Below are positions 60,605 to 64,000 of a stretch of DNA of 64,000 nucleotides, piece by piece. The position numbers and the translations under genes are program-made. Under the pieces are notes generated by a model. It saw nothing but the letters and a program-made list of their open reading frames with translations, was not told the origin of the DNA and searched no databases. The stretch's first letter is position 1; each line of letters starts with the position of its first letter. Location: the NCBI GenBank assembly GCA_965221185.1, contig OZ244866.1:2790001-2854000 (forward strand), written 5' to 3'. The DNA comes from Aldehydirespirator sp965221185 (GTDB lineage Bacteria > Actinomycetota > Acidimicrobiia > Acidimicrobiales > Aldehydirespiratoraceae).

Positions 60605-62173
60605 GTGAGCCTCACAGGACGATCGATCATTGCCGGCTGGGACGGGGACGGCTCGGGGGAGTCGATCCGGGCGGTCGACCCAGCCTCGGGCCAGGAACTG
60701 GATCCGGAGTTCGCCTTCGTAACGGAGGCGGCCGTGGACGCGGCCGCCGAAGCCGCGAGGGCAGCTCTTGACGCTTTCCGGGACACACCGCCGGCGGAGC
60801 GGGCTGCGTTCTTGGAGACGATCGCAGCCAACCTCGACGCCTGCCGTGACGAGATCGTGGCCCGGGCCTGCCTGGAGAGCGGGCTGCCGAGGGCCCGGAT
60901 CGAGGGTGAGCACGGGCGCACCACCGGCCAGATCCGTCTGTTCGCCCGCGAGGTGAGGCTCGGCTCCCATCAGGGGGTGCGCATCGACGAAGCCCAGCCC
61001 GACCGGGCGCCACTGCCCGCACCGGACGTGCGCCAGCGCCATATCGGGGTGGGGCCGGTGGCGGTGTTCGGTCCCAGCAACTTCCCGCTGGCGTTCTCGG
61101 TCGCGGGCGGCGACACGGCCTCGGCGCTGGCCGCGGGCTGCCCGGTGATCGTCAAGGCCCACAACGCCCATCCCGGCACGGCCGAGCTGGCCGGATCGGC
61201 GGTGGCCGAGGCGGTGCGATCCTGCGGCCTGCCCGGCGGGGTGTACTCGCTGCTGTTCGGGCCGGGCCGCACGGTGGGCCAGGCCCTGGCCGCCCACCCC
61301 GAGATCAAGGCCATCGCCTTCACCGGGTCGCAGGCGGGCGGCACCGCGTTGATGGCCACCGCGGCCGCCCGGCCCGAGCCGATCCCGGTGTACGCGGAGA
61401 TGTCGAGCATCAACCCTCAGGTCGTGCTGGCCGGAGCGGCGGCCGGCGACCTCGACAGCCTCGCCGCGGGCTATGTGGGGTCGCTGACGCTGGGCGCGGG
61501 CCAGTTCTGCACCAACCCCGGCCTGCTGCTGGCCCCGGCACCGGCCGACGCGCTGGTGGAGGCCATCGGCTCGGCCGTGGCGCAGCAGAGCGGCCAGGTG
61601 ATGCTCACGGCCGGCATCCGCGGTGCCTACAACGAGGGCCTGTCCCGGCTGGAGGCGGCCGGCGCGGCCCGGGTGTGCTCGGGGAGCGCGGGATCCTCGG
61701 CCAACGCACCCGCCCCGGTGCTGTTCACGGCCACCGCGGCCCAGGTGCGGGAGTCGCCCGATCTGCAGGAGGAGGTGTTCGGCTCGGCCGGGCTGGTGGC
61801 CGCCTACGAGTCGCTGGCCGAGCTCAAAGCCGTGCTGGAGGCGCTGCCCGGGCAGCTGACCGCGTCGATCCACATGGCCGAGTCCGACTATGAGGCCGTA
61901 GCCGAGCTGGTGCCGCTGCTGGAGCGCAAGGCGGGCCGGCTGATCGCCAACGGCTGGCCGACCGGTGTGGAGGTCAACCACGCCATGGTGCACGGCGGCC
62001 CGTTCCCGGCCACCTCCGATCCCCGCTCCACGTCGGTGGGCACCCTGGCGATCCGGCGTTTCCAGCGCCCGGTCTGCTACCAGAACTTCCCGCCGGCCCT
62101 GCTCCCCGACGCGGTCCGGAACGGCAACCCCCTGTCACTGGCCCGCCGGATGAACGGAGACCCACAGCTCTAA
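60605..62173 (+). CDS. 2,5-dioxovalerate (alpha-ketoglutarate semialdehyde) dehydrogenase-like ALDH
   Basis: 522 residues from GTG 60605 with AAGGAGGAG upstream. Catalytic Cys in GAGQFCTNPGL, Glu in PVYAEMSSINPQVVL, cofactor loop FTGSQAGGTAL, and the FGPSNFPLAFSVAGGDTASA block typical of KGSADH enzymes. It turns alpha-ketoglutarate semialdehyde into 2-oxoglutarate. With the DapA-like dehydratase at 51365 it would form the end of an oxidative sugar-acid pathway feeding the citric acid cycle. Confidence 0.9.
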   Translation: MSLTGRSIIAGWDGDGSGESIRAVDPASGQELDPEFAFVTEAAVDAAAEAARAALDAFRDTPPAERAAFLETIAANLDACRDEIVARACLESGLPRARIEGEHGRTTGQIRLFAREVRLGSHQGVRIDEAQPDRAPLPAPDVRQRHIGVGPVAVFGPSNFPLAFSVAGGDTASALAAGCPVIVKAHNAHPGTAELAGSAVAEAVRSCGLPGGVYSLLFGPGRTVGQALAAHPEIKAIAFTGSQAGGTALMATAAARPEPIPVYAEMSSINPQVVLAGAAAGDLDSLAAGYVGSLTLGAGQFCTNPGLLLAPAPADALVEAIGSAVAQQSGQVMLTAGIRGAYNEGLSRLEAAGAARVCSGSAGSSANAPAPVLFTATAAQVRESPDLQEEVFGSAGLVAAYESLAELKAVLEALPGQLTASIHMAESDYEAVAELVPLLERKAGRLIANGWPTGVEVNHAMVHGGPFPATSDPRSTSVGTLAIRRFQRPVCYQNFPPALLPDAVRNGNPLSLARRMNGDPQL

Positions 62174-62204
62174 TCTCAATTCTTAATTTTCATATCTTTT
62201 TGAG

Positions 62205-62240
62205 TTGTGTCATGATTTGTCAACTGCTAGGCTTTAGGCA
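62205..62240 (+). promoter_or_regulatory. Promoter for a probably leaderless transcript
   Basis: TTGTGT (62205-62210), 17-nt spacer, TAGGCT (62228-62233), with the ATG at 62240, where transcription would start. It lies in an unusually AT-rich 66-bp gap. Confidence 0.45.
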
Positions 62241-62581
62241 TGGAAGGATCGCTGCTGGAGTTCGTGCTAGCCGTCTTTGCGGCCATGTTGCTGCAGACGT
62301 GGTACCTCCACCGGGAGATCCGCAGGTCGCGTGAGGAGTCGATGCGTCACACCGACCGATCCCACGACCAACTGCGCACCGACTTCGAGAAGAGCCACGA
62401 CCAACTGCGCACCGACTTCGGCGAGCACAAGGTCATCACCGAGTGCAACCACCGCGCGACGCAGCGGCAGTTCGCCAAACTCGGGGAGGGCCTCGGTGAC
62501 GCCCGGGAGCGGCTGGCCCGCATCGAGGGCTACCTGCGGATCGGCTTGCCCGAGCCGCCGGAGGCCACTACCGGCGGATAG
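62240..62581 (+). CDS. Small membrane-anchored coiled-coil protein of unknown function
   Basis: 113 residues. One N-terminal membrane helix (LLEFVLAVFAAMLLQTWYL), then a charged helix with an imperfect repeat (SHDQLRTDFEK/SHDQLRTDFGE) and an Arg/Glu-rich coiled coil. No enzyme motif. It is probably a single-pass protein with a cytosolic coiled coil. It sits just upstream of a toxin-antitoxin pair; no functional link is shown. Confidence 0.7.
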   Translation: MEGSLLEFVLAVFAAMLLQTWYLHREIRRSREESMRHTDRSHDQLRTDFEKSHDQLRTDFGEHKVITECNHRATQRQFAKLGEGLGDARERLARIEGYLRIGLPEPPEATTGG

Positions 62582-62646
62582 GGCGTACAAGTGATGCGCG
62601 GCGCTTATATGTAGAGCTTGTAACGTCAAGTATGTATCATGTGTCC

Positions 62647-62877
62647 ATGAAGGCGGTGACTATCACGATGCCCGAGGAACTCGACGCCCAGGCGGCAGCG
62701 GAGGCACGCCGGTTGGGGATCTCCAAGTCCGAACTGATCCGGAGAGGGTTGGCCGCGGTCCTGCCCGCAGTGGAGTCTGAGTCGAGCAACAATCTTTGGT
62801 ACGAACTCGCGGGCTTCGGCTCCCGTGATGTGAGCGTCGAGCCCGGTGAGATCGACGAGATCGTCTACGGCCATTGA
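62647..62877 (+). CDS. vapB: VapB-type antitoxin (ribbon-helix-helix)
   Basis: 76 residues from ATG 62647 (an in-frame ATG at 62632 adds five). KAVTITMPEELDAQAAAEAR and LGISKSELIRRGL make the RHH fold. The C-terminal tail would bind the toxin. The toxin start overlaps its stop (TTGA). The AT-rich GTATGTATCATG just upstream may hold promoter and operator. Confidence 0.87.
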   Translation: MKAVTITMPEELDAQAAAEARRLGISKSELIRRGLAAVLPAVESESSNNLWYELAGFGSRDVSVEPGEIDEIVYGH

Positions 62878-63284
62878 AGTTCGCGGACACGAGTTGGTGG
62901 GCGGCTTGGACGCTACCTGGTGATTCGCGCCATCTTGATGCGCTCAGGGCCTTCGCGCTTGTCGGGGACCACGAGCGGGTGCTCACCACGAACCTCGTCG
63001 TGGGAGAGACGTGGACACTTCTGCGGCGCAGGGACAGTCACCGCGCCGCGGTGGGCTTCATCGACCGTGTAGGTGTGCTCGTGTCCGCCGGCAAGCTGGT
63101 CGTGCATGCTGTCACCGCCGAGGACGAGTCGAGGGCGTGGCGCTGGTTGCGCCGCCACGATGAGCGGGAGTACTCGTTCGTCGACGCGGCGAGCTTCGAG
63201 GTGATGCGGGCTCGTCGGCTTCGCGAGGCGTTGGCCTTCGACAACGACTTCGCCGCGGCCGGATTCGTCGAGCTGCGGCCCTGA
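62874..63284 (+). CDS. vapC: PIN-domain ribonuclease toxin (VapC-like)
   Basis: 136 residues from TTG 62874, coupled to VapB by TTGA. Acidic residues: Asp in MKFADTSWWAA, Glu in LVVGETWTLL, Asp in YSFVDAASFEVM and LAFDNDFAAAGF. A second complete toxin-antitoxin module in the window. Confidence 0.9.
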   Translation: MKFADTSWWAAWTLPGDSRHLDALRAFALVGDHERVLTTNLVVGETWTLLRRRDSHRAAVGFIDRVGVLVSAGKLVVHAVTAEDESRAWRWLRRHDEREYSFVDAASFEVMRARRLREALAFDNDFAAAGFVELRP

Positions 63285-63323
63285 CGAGCTCAGTCCGCAG
63301 GGACCTGGTGATGGAGTCTGACG

Positions 63324-64000
63324 ATGGAGCTTGACCGGTTTGAGTGGTTGGCGTTGCGGCGGGAGGAGGCTGTGGATCCTGAGCGGCGGATCGTGGATGC
63401 GCACCATCATCTGTGGGTCCGGGGCGGGAGCACCTATCTGGCGCCGCAGCTGCTGGCGGACATGACCGGCACCCACAACGTCGTCGAGAGCGTGTTCGTG
63501 GAATGCAGGGCGAGCTACGACGCCGAGCGCGAGCCGCACATGCAGCCGGTGGGTGAGACGGTGTTCGTGGCCGGTGAGGCCGACGTTGCCGACGCCGGGG
63601 GCGGACCGACGATCGCGGCGATTGTGAGCCACGCCGACATGATGCTGGGCGACGCCGTCGCGGAGGTTCTGGCCGCCCACGAGGCGGCCGGCGGGGGCCG
63701 CTTCCGGGGGATCCGCCACGCCACCGGCTGGGACCCCAGCGACGAGGTCCACAACAGCCACGGCCGCCCGTTCAAGCACATGATGGGCACGCCCGAGTTC
63801 CGCGCCGGGGCCCGCACGCTAGGCCGGATGGAGTTCAGCTTCGACGCGTGGCTGTTCCATCCCCAGCTGCCCGAGCTGGGCGCGCTGGCCAGCGCCGTGC
63901 CCGAGCTGACGATCGTGCTCAACCACATGGGCGGGCCGCTGGCGATCGGCCCGTACGGCCGTTCCCGCGAGCGGGCCCGGGCCGACTGGAAGGCCTCGAT
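63324..64000 (+). CDS. Amidohydrolase family 2 (fuconolactonase-like), runs off the right edge
   Basis: 225 codons to the window end. RIVDAHHHLWVRGG carries the HxH metal motif, and LTIVLNHMGGPL the later His block. PF04909-type hydrolase or decarboxylase, larger than 39615-40457. ATG 63324 gives the family-typical distance to the HxH; an earlier ATG at 63311 is out of frame and stops after seven codons. Confidence 0.85.
   Translation, partial: MELDRFEWLALRREEAVDPERRIVDAHHHLWVRGGSTYLAPQLLADMTGTHNVVESVFVECRASYDAEREPHMQPVGETVFVAGEADVADAGGGPTIAAIVSHADMMLGDAVAEVLAAHEAAGGGRFRGIRHATGWDPSDEVHNSHGRPFKHMMGTPEFRAGARTLGRMEFSFDAWLFHPQLPELGALASAVPELTIVLNHMGGPLAIGPYGRSRERARADWKAS

Noticed and set aside
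58652..61993. A 1113-codon open frame on the minus strand through the GntR, PhyH and dehydrogenase genes, with PVPAE repeats
   Set aside because: It is antisense to three well-supported genes. The repeats are the 15-bp tandem array, which has no stops in any frame. No domain is recognisable.

Overview
GC-rich bacterial DNA (about two-thirds G+C by eye) with GTG/TTG starts, TGA-biased stops, GGAGG-type ribosome binding sites and lipoproteins that mature at AA(A)CGDD-type lipoboxes. This points to an actinobacterium. The stock of Gfo/Idh/MocA oxidoreductases, phytanoyl-CoA dioxygenases, enolase-superfamily dehydratases and PIN toxins would fit an Acidimicrobiia-like, possibly host-associated or marine lineage, but that is inference. 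No rRNA, tRNA, CRISPR array, phage or transposase gene was seen. Almost everything is accessory catabolism: import of sugars or sugar acids, then oxidation, dehydration, kinase/aldolase steps and regulation.

Layout. 1-12.5 kb: partial FAD oxidase, Gfo/Idh, SDR, P450, sugar ABC importer A (two permeases, ATPase, divergent lipoprotein), FGGY kinase, class II aldolase, TIM-barrel isomerase, PhyH dioxygenase. 12.5-16.6 kb: PrpF-type isomerase, citrate-synthase-like enzyme, aldehyde dehydrogenase. 16.7-28.4 kb: importer B with a ureidoglycolate-lyase-like protein, Gfo/Idh, isomerase and lipoprotein, then a CoA-transferase and a second Gfo/Idh-kinase-aldolase set paralogous to set A. 28.5-29.2 kb: a collapsed nucleoside deaminase/permease pair. 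29.5-33.2 kb: BNR-repeat protein, 2-hydroxyacid dehydrogenase, enolase-superfamily enzyme. 33.4-49.2 kb: an L-fucose-type oxidative cluster (mutarotase, GntR, aldose dehydrogenase, dehydratase, lactonase, CUT1-type ABC importer, alpha-L-fucosidase, SDR, E1 alpha/beta pair, isomerase) bracketed by two broken PIN-toxin remnants. 49.5-51.2 kb: PhyH and a VapBC-type pair. 51.4-59.3 kb: DapA-like dehydratase/aldolase, complete family-5 (Dpp-like) ABC transporter, GntR. 59.4-64 kb: PhyH, ketoglutarate-semialdehyde-type dehydrogenase, small membrane protein, VapBC, partial amidohydrolase.

Two structural themes cut across the genes. First, many operon gaps are filled exactly by very short ORFs whose start overlaps the upstream stop (ATGA, GTGA or TGATG) and whose stop overlaps the downstream start. 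Several of these arose by tandem duplication of the stop-start junction. Second, a modular intergenic repeat (about 80-130 bp, seven copies plus loose left modules) carries a small hairpin with compensatory base changes, and it supplies some gene ends and starts. Two GntR regulators each have a recognisable candidate operator at their own promoter and a second match at a distant promoter in the window, suggesting two local regulons.
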